Part shown: one piece after another, positions 26,660-36,360 of the stretch
Position numbering within the stretch: the stretch's first letter is position 1
Layout: each line of letters opens with the position of its first letter
DNA from: Eubacteriaceae bacterium CHKCI004
GTDB taxonomy: Bacteria > Bacillota > Clostridia > Lachnospirales > Lachnospiraceae
DNA: 64,000 nucleotides
NCBI GenBank assembly: GCA_900016875.1
Contig: FCNR01000053.1
Span: 1-64,000 of the forward strand
Reading direction: 5' to 3'
Notes under the pieces: generated by a model
Told to the model about the DNA's origin: nothing
Databases searched by the model: none
Seen by the model: only the letters and a program-made list of their open reading frames with translations
Made by a program: the position numbers and the translations under genes

Positions 26660-27913
26660 ATGCGTGAAACAAGAACAACAGAGTTCAAAGAAAAGATTAC
26701 AAATACATTTTTAAAAACCGTAAGCGCCTTTTCAAATTATGATGGTGGAGAAATTTTTTTTGGCATTGATGACAACGGTAATATCAAAGAACTGCCGAAT
26801 GCAGAACAAGCGTGTCTGGATATTGAAAACAAGATTAACGACAGTATTATTCCGCAGCCTGATTACACACTGGAATTGCAGAATAATGACAAAACGATAA
26901 AACTGACTGTAAAAAGCGGGCTTCAAAAGCCATATTTATATAAATCAAAAGCATATAAACGAAATGATACTGCAACAATAGAGGTTGACGCGCTGGAGTT
27001 GTCAAGGCTGATTTTAGAAGGGAAAAATATTGGATTTGAAGAATTGTCGTGTGAAGATCAGGAATTGACATTTGATACCTTATGCCGAAAATTGAAAGAA
27101 TGCATTCAGATTGAAATTTTTAATCAGGATACTTTGAAAACGTTGAATTTATATAACAGCGCCACTGGATACAATAATGCGGCTGGTATCTTGGCAGATA
27201 AAAATCATTTTCCGGGAATTGATATTGCGAAGTTCGGTGAAAATATCAGTGTGATTCATAAGAGAGCAACGTTTGACAATATATCCATTTTGGCAGTATA
27301 TGAAAAATCATTGGAGGTATTCAAAGATTATTATCAGTATGAAGAAATACAAGGTGCCGAAAGGAAAAAGGTAGAAAAAATACCGGAGGCTGCATTCAGA
27401 GAAGCAATTGCGAATGCATTGATTCATAGAGTGTGGGATGTCGAGTCACAAATAAAAGTTTCAATGTTTGATGATAGAATAGAAATTGTTTCTCCGGGTG
27501 GATTGCCATCCGGAATAACAGAAGACGAGTATTTATCTGGAAAACTTTCGGTTCTGAGAAATAGAAATCTTGCAAATGTATTTTACAGGCTGGGTTTTGT
27601 TGAAATATTCGGTACGGGGATTACACGAATAAAACAACTCTATGAAGACGGTTTGAAACAACCAGATTTTGAAGTGTCTGAAAATGCAATTAAGATTGTA
27701 CTCCCGGTTTTTGAGCAAAACCTGAATTTAACAGAAGACGAAAGAAAAATATACAAAAATTTAAGCAGGACAATGTTAAAATCAATCAGAGAAATTGCTC
27801 CTTACGCCCCGTTTGGCAAATCAAAGACAACACAATTGCTGAAAGATATGGAAAAAAAGGGTGTTGTGAAAATTGAGGGAAGGGGAAGAGGTACTAAGTA
27901 CGTGATAAAGTAA
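26660..27913 (+). CDS. Schlafen AlbA_2 / GHKL-type ATP-binding regulator-like protein
   Basis: A 417-aa protein. The N-terminal AlbA_2 (Schlafen-like) domain has TTEFKEKIT and AFSNYDGGEIFFGIDDNG (residues 5-45). The C-terminal part has the HATPase_c_4 signature AFREAIANALIHRVW (about 250-265), GGLPSGIT and RNRNLANVFYRLGFVEIFGTG, then a winged helix (KSKTTQLLKDMEKKGVVKI). Such proteins are often called ATP-binding or transcriptional regulators and are common in accessory DNA. The start is ATG 26660 after GGAAAGGAAG. It is much more AT-rich than its neighbours, suggesting transfer. Confidence 0.82.
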   Translation: MRETRTTEFKEKITNTFLKTVSAFSNYDGGEIFFGIDDNGNIKELPNAEQACLDIENKINDSIIPQPDYTLELQNNDKTIKLTVKSGLQKPYLYKSKAYKRNDTATIEVDALELSRLILEGKNIGFEELSCEDQELTFDTLCRKLKECIQIEIFNQDTLKTLNLYNSATGYNNAAGILADKNHFPGIDIAKFGENISVIHKRATFDNISILAVYEKSLEVFKDYYQYEEIQGAERKKVEKIPEAAFREAIANALIHRVWDVESQIKVSMFDDRIEIVSPGGLPSGITEDEYLSGKLSVLRNRNLANVFYRLGFVEIFGTGITRIKQLYEDGLKQPDFEVSENAIKIVLPVFEQNLNLTEDERKIYKNLSRTMLKSIREIAPYAPFGKSKTTQLLKDMEKKGVVKIEGRGRGTKYVIK

Positions 27914-28011
27914 TTGCCATACTAAAGAGTAATGATGAATACCTGTACTATGCCGACCATTCTTCATTTGCGGGGGAAATCTGATTCACATATAAGGGAG
28001 GGAGATATTTT

Positions 28012-28089
28012 ATGCAGCTGATGTCATTGCCAAAAAGAAAAGAAAGAAAAAAAGTGGAAAAAGCAATGAAAGCTGTGGGAAATTATTAA
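28012..28089 (+). CDS. Possible small basic peptide (25 aa), probably a remnant
   Basis: A very strong GGGAGGGAG lies 7 nt before ATG 28012. The peptide is Lys-rich (PKRKERKKVEKAMKAVGNY) and ends after 25 codons. The rest of 27914-28220 contains no other gene and is AT-rich. It could be the start of a lost gene or a real small protein. Confidence 0.25.
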   Translation: MQLMSLPKRKERKKVEKAMKAVGNY

Positions 28090-28220
28090 AAAAATATACA
28101 AGATATGGTGAAAAGGGAAGAATAAGTGTAAAAATAATTGCAGAATTATTACTATATAGAGGGGATGTCGCAAAATTATCAAATTAGATGATAGAGCGAC
28201 TCCCTCGCTTAATCTAAAGG

Positions 28221-28268
28221 AAAAAACGGAAGTAATCTCACCTGTACTGTGGCTTACTTCCGTTTTTT
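28221..28268 (+). terminator. Terminator-like hairpin
   Basis: A perfect 15-bp stem joins 28221-28235 (AAAAAACGGAAGTAA) and 28254-28268. The 3' arm ends in TTTTTT and the 5' arm starts with AAAAAA, so it can work in both directions. Confidence 0.75.
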
Positions 28269-28455
28269 GGCGTACGGAAACTTTGTATGTATTCCTGATT
28301 TAACAAGGAACCAAACCTTCCAAATTTAATGGCAAAACCAGTTGATAAGGCTCGCCGAATTCAGTATAATTTTTATGGTATTTTTGGTTAGTAGTCATAT
28401 CTAATTATACCATGGATTACGGACTCTTCGGGGTCCGTTTTCTGTTTTCAGGCAT

Positions 28456-28495
28456 AAAAATGGAGCCATTGCTCCATAGATGATTACTCATCTAT
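28456..28495 (-). terminator. Terminator of the high-cysteine gene
   Basis: Read on the minus strand, an ATAGATGA/TCATCTAT hairpin is followed by TGGAGC-AATG-GCTCCA and then TTTTTA. It lies just downstream of the minus-strand gene. Confidence 0.7.
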
Positions 28496-28544
28496 TTTGC
28501 AACGGCCCCTCCTAATTTATTTAGAAATTTTTCTTTTTGTTTTC

Positions 28545-28790
28545 TCATCCACAGCAGCATCCGTTGTTGCTTCCGCCGAATCCGAAGCCGAATCCGTTAC
28601 CGCATCCACAGCAGGAGAGGATGAGCAGCAGCCAGATGATATCGCAGCATCCGTTTCCGTCATTTCCGCATCCGCTTCCGTTGCCGCAGCAGCAAAGTAA
28701 TAAGAGAGGGAACAGGCAGTTTCCGAAACCAAAGCCTCCGTCGCATCCATTTCCTCTGTTCTGGCAGTTTGTAGCAGCTAAATCACTCAT
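28545..28790 (-). CDS. High-cysteine, glycine-rich small protein (chorion class HCB-like)
   Basis: An 81-aa protein built of Cys/Gly/Asn-rich stretches (CGNGSGCGNDGNGCC) around two short hydrophobic runs (CLFPLLLLCCC and CDIIWLLLILSCC). The opening MSDLAATNC and this alternating plan match the protein that annotation pipelines call 'chorion class high-cysteine HCB protein 13' in Lachnospiraceae. Function is unknown; a spore or envelope role is guesswork. GGAGG lies 7 nt before the start on the minus strand, and a good terminator follows. The opposite-strand frames through this stretch are antisense artefacts. Confidence 0.75.
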   Translation of the reverse strand: MSDLAATNCQNRGNGCDGGFGFGNCLFPLLLLCCCGNGSGCGNDGNGCCDIIWLLLILSCCGCGNGFGFGFGGSNNGCCCG

Positions 28791-29106
28791 ATTGTGTTAC
28801 CTCCAAGGTTTATTTACAGTTTATATTATGCCTGGCACAGGAAATGTTTCCAAAAAATGTGCGATCAGGGAAACGGGTATACAAATAGAAGGATATACTG
28901 AGAAAAAATTCAGATTCATTGATTATAAAAAAGAAATCCGTTTTTTCTGGCAAAAAAATGAAGAAATGGCTTGTATTTTATTCAGAGATGGCATACAATA
29001 TGAAAAGTGCCTGAAAACGTGCGCGTTTGCGGGCATTTATGAAAGATTGACAGAAAGAAAACGCAAGAACGACAGACATGTTTGAAAGAATACAGGAGGT
29101 ATCAGG

Positions 29107-30396
29107 ATGAAACCGTACAAGGAACTCAGCAGAAAAGAACTCTTAGATTTGCAGAAGGAGCTGCAGGCGGCATATCAGAGTCAGAAGGATAAAGGACTGA
29201 AGCTGGACATTTCCAGAGGTAAACCGAGCAAGGAACAGCTGGATTTATCTATGCCGCTGCTGGATGTGTTAAGCAGCAGCTCTGACATGCATGCGGAAGA
29301 CGGAACCGATGTGAGAAATTACGGTCTTGTAGATGGTATTCCGGAAGCGAAGAAGCTGATGGGAGATATGATGGGAGCAGATCCTTCTCAGGTGATTGTA
29401 TGGGGTAATTCCAGTTTAAATATTATGTATGACTGCGTGGCACGCTCCGTGCTCTTCGGCGTGATGGGCAACACACCTTGGTCAAAGCTTGACAAGGTAA
29501 AATTCTTATGTCCGGTACCGGGATATGACAGACATTTCGGCGTGACAGAGCAGTTCGGCATTGAGATGATCAATGTTCCGATCCTGGCGGACGGCCCGGA
29601 TATGGATATCGTAGAAGAATATGTGAACAATGACCCGGCAGTGAAGGGTATCTGGTGCGTACCTGTGTATGCGAACCCGACCGGAAGCGTGTACTCCGAG
29701 GAGACAGTAAAGAGAATGGCAGCCCTCAAGCCGGCGGCCAAAGATTTCCGAATCTACTGGGATAACGCTTACTGCGTACATCATTTATTTGATGAAGAGG
29801 AGAAGCAGGCTAAGGTGCTGAACATTCTGGAAGAGTGTGAGAAAGCAGGCAATCCGGATATGGTATATCAGTTCTGCTCCACATCCAAGGTAACCTTCGC
29901 GGGAGCCGGCATCGCGGCATTATCTTCCTCTCCGGCCAACATTGCGGATATCAAGTCCAAGGTACAGTGGTCCACCATCGGCCCGGACAAGATCAACCAG
30001 CTCCGCCATGTGAGATTTTTCGGAGACGCCGACGGATTAAGAGAGCACATGAAGAAACATGCGGCTATCATTCGTCCGAAGTTTGAGGAGGTTATTGAGA
30101 CTCTGGATAAAGAGCTTTCCGAGCTTGAGATTGCGCAGTGGAGCCATCCGACAGGCGGATACTTCGTATCCTTTGATGCTATGGAAGGCTGTGCCAAGAA
30201 GATCGTGGCAAAATGTAAAGAGGCTGGTCTGGTGCTCACCGGCGCCGGCGCTGCATTTCCTTACGGAAAGGACCCGAAAGACTCCAACATCCGTATTGCG
30301 CCGACCATGCCGACCATGGACGAACTCAAAGAAGCAATGCAGCTATTTATCACCTGTGTGAAGCTTGTGAGTGTGGAGAAACTTCTCGAAGCATAA
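29107..30396 (+). CDS. PLP-dependent aminotransferase (aspartate aminotransferase, MocR-type domain)
   Basis: A 429-aa cytoplasmic enzyme. KGLKLDISRGKPSKEQLDLS (about 31-50) is the substrate-binding Arg region. VPVYANPTGSVYSEETV (about 184-200) is the family's YxNPTG motif. WDNAYCVHHL carries the PLP-binding Asp, and QFCSTSKVTFAGAGI (about 259-273) holds the Schiff-base Lys. Length and order fit the class I subgroup annotated as aspartate aminotransferase. AGGAGG lies upstream of the start. The following gene is murF, but a terminator separates them. Confidence 0.88.
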   Translation: MKPYKELSRKELLDLQKELQAAYQSQKDKGLKLDISRGKPSKEQLDLSMPLLDVLSSSSDMHAEDGTDVRNYGLVDGIPEAKKLMGDMMGADPSQVIVWGNSSLNIMYDCVARSVLFGVMGNTPWSKLDKVKFLCPVPGYDRHFGVTEQFGIEMINVPILADGPDMDIVEEYVNNDPAVKGIWCVPVYANPTGSVYSEETVKRMAALKPAAKDFRIYWDNAYCVHHLFDEEEKQAKVLNILEECEKAGNPDMVYQFCSTSKVTFAGAGIAALSSSPANIADIKSKVQWSTIGPDKINQLRHVRFFGDADGLREHMKKHAAIIRPKFEEVIETLDKELSELEIAQWSHPTGGYFVSFDAMEGCAKKIVAKCKEAGLVLTGAGAAFPYGKDPKDSNIRIAPTMPTMDELKEAMQLFITCVKLVSVEKLLEA

Positions 30397-30469
30397 AAAA
30401 CTTGAAACAAAAGCGGGATTGCTGTAAGATATCATAGTCAGTGATTTACAGCAATTTCATAACAAGAGA

Positions 30470-30509
30470 GGATAAATACAGATGAGAATCATTTGTATTT
30501 ATCCTTTTT
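30470..30509 (+). terminator. Terminator after the aminotransferase gene
   Basis: GGATAAATACA (30470-30480) pairs with TGTATTTATCC (30494-30504), followed by TTTTT. Confidence 0.85.
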
Positions 30510-30570
30510 GTGCGATAAGACCGGAGGACGGTCGATGGAAACTGCCGGAGGGCAGGAAAGGAAATAGATT

Positions 30571-31974
30571 ATGGAAAATGTAACGATTAAGGATATTGTG
30601 GAAGTGACCGGCGGAGTCCTTCTGTGTGGGGATGAAAATAAGGAGATCCGCGAGTTTTCCATTGATTCCAGGGAAGGCAGCGAGGACAGCATTTTTGTCC
30701 CGATCATCGGGGAGAGAGTAGATGCGCACCGGTTTATTGAGGGGGCGCTTTCCCTAAATGGGGCGACCTTTACTTCGGAGCATCTGCCGGCAGACGAGGA
30801 GAAACCGTGGGAGCAGATCGCCGCCAAAACCGGCCGGGTGAAGCCGTGGATTTATGTGAAGGATACGGTGAAGGCCATGCAGCAGGTGGGCACGTTTTAC
30901 AGAAACCGTCTTTCTCTTCCGGTGGTTGCAGTCACCGGCAGTGTGGGAAAAACCACGACCAGGGAGATGATCGCGGCGGCGCTTTCCGCAGGAAAAAAAG
31001 TGTTCCAGACTCTGGGAAATCAGAACAGTCAGATTGGCGTTCCGCTGACTCTGTCGCATATGTCGAAAGAGGATGAGGCGGCAGTGCTGGAGATCGGCAT
31101 GAGCGAGAGGGGACAGATTGAGACGCTTACTACCATGATCCGCCCGGATATCGCCGTGGTGACGGTCATCGGCGTCAGCCATATCGCACAGCTGAAATCC
31201 CAGGAGAACATTTGCCTGGAAAAGATGGATATCGTAAAAGGCGTGCCGGAGGACGGCATGGTCTTCTTAAACGGGGATGATCCGTTTCTGGTTCCTTACC
31301 GGGGCAAACTTCGGCAGAAGACGTATTTTTACGGCATGAGTCCGGACTGCGATTACCGGGCGGAGGATATCCGGAACGGCGACGGCCATGTTTCCTTTAC
31401 CTTCTGTGCCGGAGAGCTGCGCATTCCGGTGGTGCTTGGTACCATGGGCGAGCATAATGTGAGAAATGCGCTGGTTGCTCTCGGGGTGGCGCATCAGATG
31501 GGCGTCGATCTGGAAGCAGCGGCAGAGAAACTGCGGGAGTTCCATGGACAGCGGCTGAAGTTCGTGCCTTGCGACCGGTGTACGGTCATCGACGACACTT
31601 ACAACGCCAGTCCGGATTCCATGCGGGCGTCCATCCATGTGCTTTCTTCCATGGAAAATGTAAAGGGACGCAGAATAGCTGCGCTTTCCGACATGCTGGA
31701 GCTGGGCGAGGACGAGAAAGAATATCACTATGAAGTGGGAAAATATATCGCGTCGCAGGACATCGACGAGCTGGTAGTCTTCGGTGAACTGTCTCGGGAG
31801 CTGCTGCGCGGAGCGGCAGACGGTAAACCGGGCGCGCTGCGGCTCACACAGGTGGAAGACCGGGACGCCATGACGGCCTATCTGCTTAAGACGCTGCAGC
31901 CGGAGGACGTGGTTCTTCTTAAGGCGTCCAACGGCATGAAGCTGTCCGAGGTGGCGAAGGCGATCATCGGATAG
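30571..31974 (+). CDS. murF: UDP-MurNAc-tripeptide:D-alanyl-D-alanine ligase
   Basis: A 467-aa cytoplasmic Mur ligase that adds D-Ala-D-Ala to the peptidoglycan precursor. The N-terminal domain has IDSREGSEDSIFVPI (the uridine-binding region, about 28-42). The ATP-binding P-loop VTGSVGKTTTREM lies near 122-134, LEIGMSERGQIE near 171, and the C-terminal domain begins around DDTYNASPDSM, a signature of the family. The start has GGAAAGG upstream. It follows the terminator of the aminotransferase, and the topoisomerase pair follows after 60 nt. Confidence 0.93.
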   Translation: MENVTIKDIVEVTGGVLLCGDENKEIREFSIDSREGSEDSIFVPIIGERVDAHRFIEGALSLNGATFTSEHLPADEEKPWEQIAAKTGRVKPWIYVKDTVKAMQQVGTFYRNRLSLPVVAVTGSVGKTTTREMIAAALSAGKKVFQTLGNQNSQIGVPLTLSHMSKEDEAAVLEIGMSERGQIETLTTMIRPDIAVVTVIGVSHIAQLKSQENICLEKMDIVKGVPEDGMVFLNGDDPFLVPYRGKLRQKTYFYGMSPDCDYRAEDIRNGDGHVSFTFCAGELRIPVVLGTMGEHNVRNALVALGVAHQMGVDLEAAAEKLREFHGQRLKFVPCDRCTVIDDTYNASPDSMRASIHVLSSMENVKGRRIAALSDMLELGEDEKEYHYEVGKYIASQDIDELVVFGELSRELLRGAADGKPGALRLTQVEDRDAMTAYLLKTLQPEDVVLLKASNGMKLSEVAKAIIG

Positions 31975-32034
31975 TCTTGCGGGAAGCAGATTAGAAATAA
32001 AAAAGTAAGTATAGCAGGAAGAAGAGGTTTTTTC

Positions 32035-33948
32035 ATGAATCAGAAGACATATAATGCGAACAGTATATCGGTTCTGGAAGGGCTGGAGGCCGTCCGTAAA
32101 CGTCCGGGAATGTACATAGGAAGTGTGTCTACCAAGGGACTGAATCATTTGATTTATGAGATTGTGGATAATTCCGTGGACGAGCATCTGGCGGGATATT
32201 GTCATAATATTCAGGTGATTCTGGAAGCGGACGGCACGGCGGTGATCTCCGATGACGGCCGGGGTATCCCGGTGGGCATCAACGAGCAGACCGGGCTCCC
32301 TGCGGTGGAGGTGGTCTTTACCATGCTCCATGCAGGAGGAAAGTTCGGCACCGGCGGGTATAAGATCTCCGGAGGTCTCCACGGCGTGGGCGCTTCCGTG
32401 GTCAATGCCCTATCGGTCTGGCTGGAGGTCAAGGTGCGTTCTGATGGAAAAATCTATCAGCAAATGTACGAGCAGGGCAAGCCGGTGGCTCCGCTGGAGG
32501 TTATCGGCAAGTGCAGGAAGGACGACACGGGAACGACCGTTACATTTCTTCCGGACGGGGAAATTTTTGATAAAACGTATTTTAAGGCGGAGGCCATCAA
32601 GAGCCGTCTCCATGAGACCGCCTATCTGAATCCGGGTCTTTCCATCACCTTTGAGAACCGTCGTCCGGGCGAGGAGGAGACGGTGGTTTACCATGAGGAA
32701 GATGGTCTCAAGGCTTATGTGAAGGATTTAAATCAGGGCAAGCCGCCGGTCAGCGAGGTTGTCTATTTCAAAAAGAAGGTGGACGATATCGAGGTGGAGA
32801 TCGCCTTTCAGTATGTGGACGAGTTTCAGGAAATGATTCTCGGTTTCTGTAATAATATCTGTACCATGGAGGGCGGTACCCATATCACCGGTTTTAAGAC
32901 GAAGTTTACCTCGGTGATGAATCAGTATGCCAGGGAGATCGGCGTCCTGAAGGACAAGGATCCGAATTTTACCGGAGCGGATGTGCGGAATGGTCTCACT
33001 GCGGTGCTTTCCATCAAACACAAGGACCCGCGGTTTGAGGGACAGACGAAGACAAAACTGGATAATCCTGACGCGGGCAAGGCGGTCAACGATGTGGTTG
33101 GAGAAGAACTGGTACTCTATTTTGACCGGAATCTGGAGGAATTGAAAAAGGTACTGGCCTGCGCGGAAAAGTCCGCGAAGATCCGAAAGGCGGAGGAGAA
33201 GGCCAGAACCAATCTGATCACCAAGTCCAAATTTTCCATCGATACCAACGGAAAGCTTGCCAACTGCGAGAGCCGGAAGCCGGAAGAGTGCGAGGTCTTC
33301 ATCGTGGAGGGAGATTCCGCCGGCGGCTCTGCCAAGACGGCCAGAAACCGGAGAACACAGGCGATCCTGCCAATTCGGGGTAAGATTCTCAATGTGGAAA
33401 AGGCGTCCATGGACAAGGTGCTTGCCAACGCGGAGATCAAGACGATGATCCACACCTTTGGCTGCGGATTTTCCGAAGGATACGGCAACGACTTTGACAT
33501 CAGCAAGCTTCGCTACGATAAGATCATCATCATGACCGATGCCGATGTGGACGGGGCGCACATCGCAACCCTGCTTCTGACATTTTTCTATCGGTTCATG
33601 CCGGATCTGATCCATCATGGACACGTTTATCTGGCGACGCCGCCTCTTTACAAGGCGGTGCCAAAGCGGGGAAAAGAAGAGTATCTCTATGATGATAAAG
33701 CGCTGGAGCGGTATCGCAAGACCCATAAGGGGCCGTTTACCCTGCAAAGATACAAGGGCCTTGGCGAGATGGACGCAGAGCAGCTCTGGGAAACTACTCT
33801 GAATCCGGAGACCAGGGTGCTGAAGCAGGTGGAGATTGAGGACGGACGTATGGCGTCCGCGGTGACCTCCATGCTCATGGGCAGCGAGGTGCCGCCGAGA
33901 AGGGAGTTCATTCACACCCACGCGCAGGATGCGGATTTGGATGTGTAA
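32035..33948 (+). CDS. Type IIA topoisomerase, B subunit (GyrB/ParE-like)
   Basis: A 637-aa ATPase subunit that with the next gene forms a DNA-relaxing or supercoiling complex. The ATP-binding domain has EAVRKRPGMYIGS, EIVDNSVDEH and GGLHGVGASVVNALS. The Toprim domain has FIVEGDSAGGSAK and IIIMTDADVDGAHI, and the C-terminal KGLGEMDAEQLWETTLNPE is typical. A length near 640 without the long insertion fits Gram-positive GyrB and ParE, so gyrase versus topo IV cannot be settled here. Clostridia usually carry a second pair away from oriC. A 48-nt gap separates it from the A subunit. Confidence 0.93.
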   Translation: MNQKTYNANSISVLEGLEAVRKRPGMYIGSVSTKGLNHLIYEIVDNSVDEHLAGYCHNIQVILEADGTAVISDDGRGIPVGINEQTGLPAVEVVFTMLHAGGKFGTGGYKISGGLHGVGASVVNALSVWLEVKVRSDGKIYQQMYEQGKPVAPLEVIGKCRKDDTGTTVTFLPDGEIFDKTYFKAEAIKSRLHETAYLNPGLSITFENRRPGEEETVVYHEEDGLKAYVKDLNQGKPPVSEVVYFKKKVDDIEVEIAFQYVDEFQEMILGFCNNICTMEGGTHITGFKTKFTSVMNQYAREIGVLKDKDPNFTGADVRNGLTAVLSIKHKDPRFEGQTKTKLDNPDAGKAVNDVVGEELVLYFDRNLEELKKVLACAEKSAKIRKAEEKARTNLITKSKFSIDTNGKLANCESRKPEECEVFIVEGDSAGGSAKTARNRRTQAILPIRGKILNVEKASMDKVLANAEIKTMIHTFGCGFSEGYGNDFDISKLRYDKIIIMTDADVDGAHIATLLLTFFYRFMPDLIHHGHVYLATPPLYKAVPKRGKEEYLYDDKALERYRKTHKGPFTLQRYKGLGEMDAEQLWETTLNPETRVLKQVEIEDGRMASAVTSMLMGSEVPPRREFIHTHAQDADLDV

Positions 33949-33996
33949 TACCGGATTTTTCAGATATTTTCAGATAGAAACAGAACGGAGGAACTT

Positions 33997-36252
33997 ATGT
34001 CAGAACGGATTATAAAAACAGAGTTTTCTGACGTCATGCAGAAGTCATATATCGATTATGCCATGAGCGTCATCTGTCAGAGAGCGCTGCCGGATGTGAG
34101 AGACGGTTTGAAGCCGGTGCAGAGGAGAGTGCTCTACGCCATGGAAGAGCTGGGGCTGCGGGCGGACCGGCCTCACAGAAAGTCCGCGAGAATCGTGGGC
34201 GATACCATGGGTAAGTATCATCCCCACGGAGACAGCTCCATCTATGAAGCGCTGGTGGTCATGGAGCAGGAGTTTAAGAAGGGGATGCCGCTGGTGGACG
34301 GCCACGGAAACTTTGGTTCCATCGAGGGAGACGGCGCCGCCGCCATGCGTTACACGGAGGCGAAGCTGCAGAAGTTTACCCAGGATGTGTATCTGGCGGA
34401 TCTGGATAAGGATGTGGTGGATTTTCGTCCGAATTTTGATGAGACGGAGAAGGAGCCGGAGGTACTTCCGGTGAGGATTCCGAACCTGCTCATCAACGGC
34501 GCCGAGGGTATCGCCGTTGGCATGACGACGAGTATTCCGCCTCATAATCTTTCGGAGGTCATCGATGGGGTAGTGGCCTACATGGATGATCCGGAGATTA
34601 CCACCGAAGGGCTGATGGAATACATAAAAGGGCCGGACTTCCCAACCGGAGGTCTGGTGGTAAATCAAAAAGAACTGCGATCCATTTATGAGAGCGGCAG
34701 CGGTAAAATCAAGCTCAGAGGAAAGGTGGTCTTTGAGAAGGCGAAGAAACGTTCCGGGAGAGACCGGCTGGTCATCACAGAGATTCCGTATACCATGATC
34801 GGCGCCAATATCGGAAAGTTCATCTCTGATGTGGTGGGACTGATCGAGAGCAAGAAGACCACGGATATTGTGGACGTTTCCAATGAATCTTCCAAGGAAG
34901 GCATCCGCATTGTGCTGGAATTGAAGAAGAATGCCGATGTGGAGAGACTCAAGAATCTTCTATATAAAAAGACGCGTCTGGAGGATACCTTTGGCGTCAA
35001 TATGCTGGCCATCGCCGACGGGCGGCCGGAGCTTCTGGGGCTGAAAGACATCATCCGTCTGCATACAGATTTCCACTATCAGGTGATTTCCAGAAAATAT
35101 AAGACCCTGCTGGAGAAGGAACTGGTGCAGAAGGAGATCAAAGAAGGACTGATTCAGGCCTGCGACATCATTGATCTGATCATCGAGATTCTCCGGGGCA
35201 GCAAGAGCCTCGCTGAGGCCAAGGCTTGTCTGATGACGGGAGATACCGGGAAGATCACCTTTAAGACGCAGAAGTCTAAGAAAGCCGCGTCCCGGCTGTC
35301 CTTTACGGAGCGCCAGGCCACAGCGATTCTGGAAATGCGTCTGTACAGGCTCATTGGTCTCGAGATTCTGGCGCTGCAGGAGGAGTATGCGGAGATTCTC
35401 AAGCGAATCCGGGAATATGAGGAGATTCTGAATAATCCGGAAGCCATGAAAAAGGTCATCAAAAAAGATCTGCAGAAGATTAAAAAAGAGTACGGTTTTG
35501 AGAGAAAAACCGCACTGGAAAATGCAAAGGCTCCGGTGGTCATAGAGGAAGCCGTCGAGGAGCGGGAAGTCATTTTTGTCATGGACCGCTTTGGATATGG
35601 CAAGATTCTCGAGAAAAACATTTACGAGAGAAATCAGGAGGCGGTTGAAGAAGAGTACCGCACTATTCTTCCGTGTATGAACACAGATAAGCTCTGCCTC
35701 TTTACCCATAACGGACAGATGCATCAGGTGAAGGTGCAGGATATCCCGGGCGGCAGGCTGCGGGAGAAGGGAAGTCCGATGGATAATCTTTGTAACTACG
35801 ACAGCCGGGAGGAACAGATACTTCTTATCGTTCCGGACCATGCGCTGAAGGATCATGCGCTCCTGTTTGTTGCCCGTTCATCCCTCTCAAAGATTGTGGA
35901 CGGCACAGAATTTCTTGTGCAGAAGAAGACGGTGGCCGCCACCAAGCTTGGCGAAGGCGACGAGCTGGCGGCTGTGGTGCTGCTGACGCCGGAAAATGAG
36001 GAGCAGAGCTTCGTGGTGATGCAGAGCGAGGACGGATATTTCCTGCGGTTCCCGCTGGCAGAGATCACGAAAAAGAAGAAGAATGCCCTGGGCATCCGGG
36101 GAATGAGCTTAAGAGACGGCGATCAGATCCGGCATGTGTATGTGACGACAGCCGGAGCAGGGGATTCCATTCTCTATAAAGATAAAGAACTGTATTTCCA
36201 GAAAATAAAACAGATGTCGAGAGACAGCCGCGGTGTGAAAGTGCGGCGGTAG
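33997..36252 (+). CDS. Type IIA topoisomerase, A subunit (GyrA/ParC-like)
   Basis: A 751-aa breakage-reunion subunit. [20 protein letters not shown] opens the catalytic region. The active-site Tyr lies in [14 protein letters not shown] (about residue 120), and [12 protein letters not shown] holds the metal and DNA contacts. The C-terminal third is a beta-pinwheel domain. The canonical GyrA-box (QRRGGKG) is not seen, which is more like topo IV ParC or a second gyrase-like enzyme than a canonical GyrA. GGAGG lies before the start at 33997. Confidence 0.92.
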   Translation: MSERIIKTEFSDVMQKSYIDYAMSVICQRALPDVRDGLKPVQRRVLYAMEELGLRADRPHRKSARIVGDTMGKYHPHGDSSIYEALVVMEQEFKKGMPLVDGHGNFGSIEGDGAAAMRYTEAKLQKFTQDVYLADLDKDVVDFRPNFDETEKEPEVLPVRIPNLLINGAEGIAVGMTTSIPPHNLSEVIDGVVAYMDDPEITTEGLMEYIKGPDFPTGGLVVNQKELRSIYESGSGKIKLRGKVVFEKAKKRSGRDRLVITEIPYTMIGANIGKFISDVVGLIESKKTTDIVDVSNESSKEGIRIVLELKKNADVERLKNLLYKKTRLEDTFGVNMLAIADGRPELLGLKDIIRLHTDFHYQVISRKYKTLLEKELVQKEIKEGLIQACDIIDLIIEILRGSKSLAEAKACLMTGDTGKITFKTQKSKKAASRLSFTERQATAILEMRLYRLIGLEILALQEEYAEILKRIREYEEILNNPEAMKKVIKKDLQKIKKEYGFERKTALENAKAPVVIEEAVEEREVIFVMDRFGYGKILEKNIYERNQEAVEEEYRTILPCMNTDKLCLFTHNGQMHQVKVQDIPGGRLREKGSPMDNLCNYDSREEQILLIVPDHALKDHALLFVARSSLSKIVDGTEFLVQKKTVAATKLGEGDELAAVVLLTPENEEQSFVVMQSEDGYFLRFPLAEITKKKKNALGIRGMSLRDGDQIRHVYVTTAGAGDSILYKDKELYFQKIKQMSRDSRGVKVRR

Positions 36253-36276
36253 ACAAAAAAATAAATAAAATAAAAA

Positions 36277-36316
36277 AAGAACTGATTCCCATAATTTCAG
36301 GAATCAGTTCTTTTTT
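36277..36316 (+). terminator. Terminator after the topoisomerase operon
   Basis: AAGAACTGATTCC (36277-36289) pairs perfectly with GGAATCAGTTCTT (36300-36312), followed by a run of T. It can also act toward the convergent LD-transpeptidase gene. Confidence 0.88.
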
Positions 36317-36360
36317 TGTGCGATAAGCCCGCAGGACGGCCGCCGTGCTTGCCGCCCCGA

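Noticed and set aside
28497-29085. Plus-strand open frames across the high-cysteine gene
   Set aside because: They are antisense to the well-supported minus-strand gene, with low-complexity His/Pro/Ser/Ala composition.
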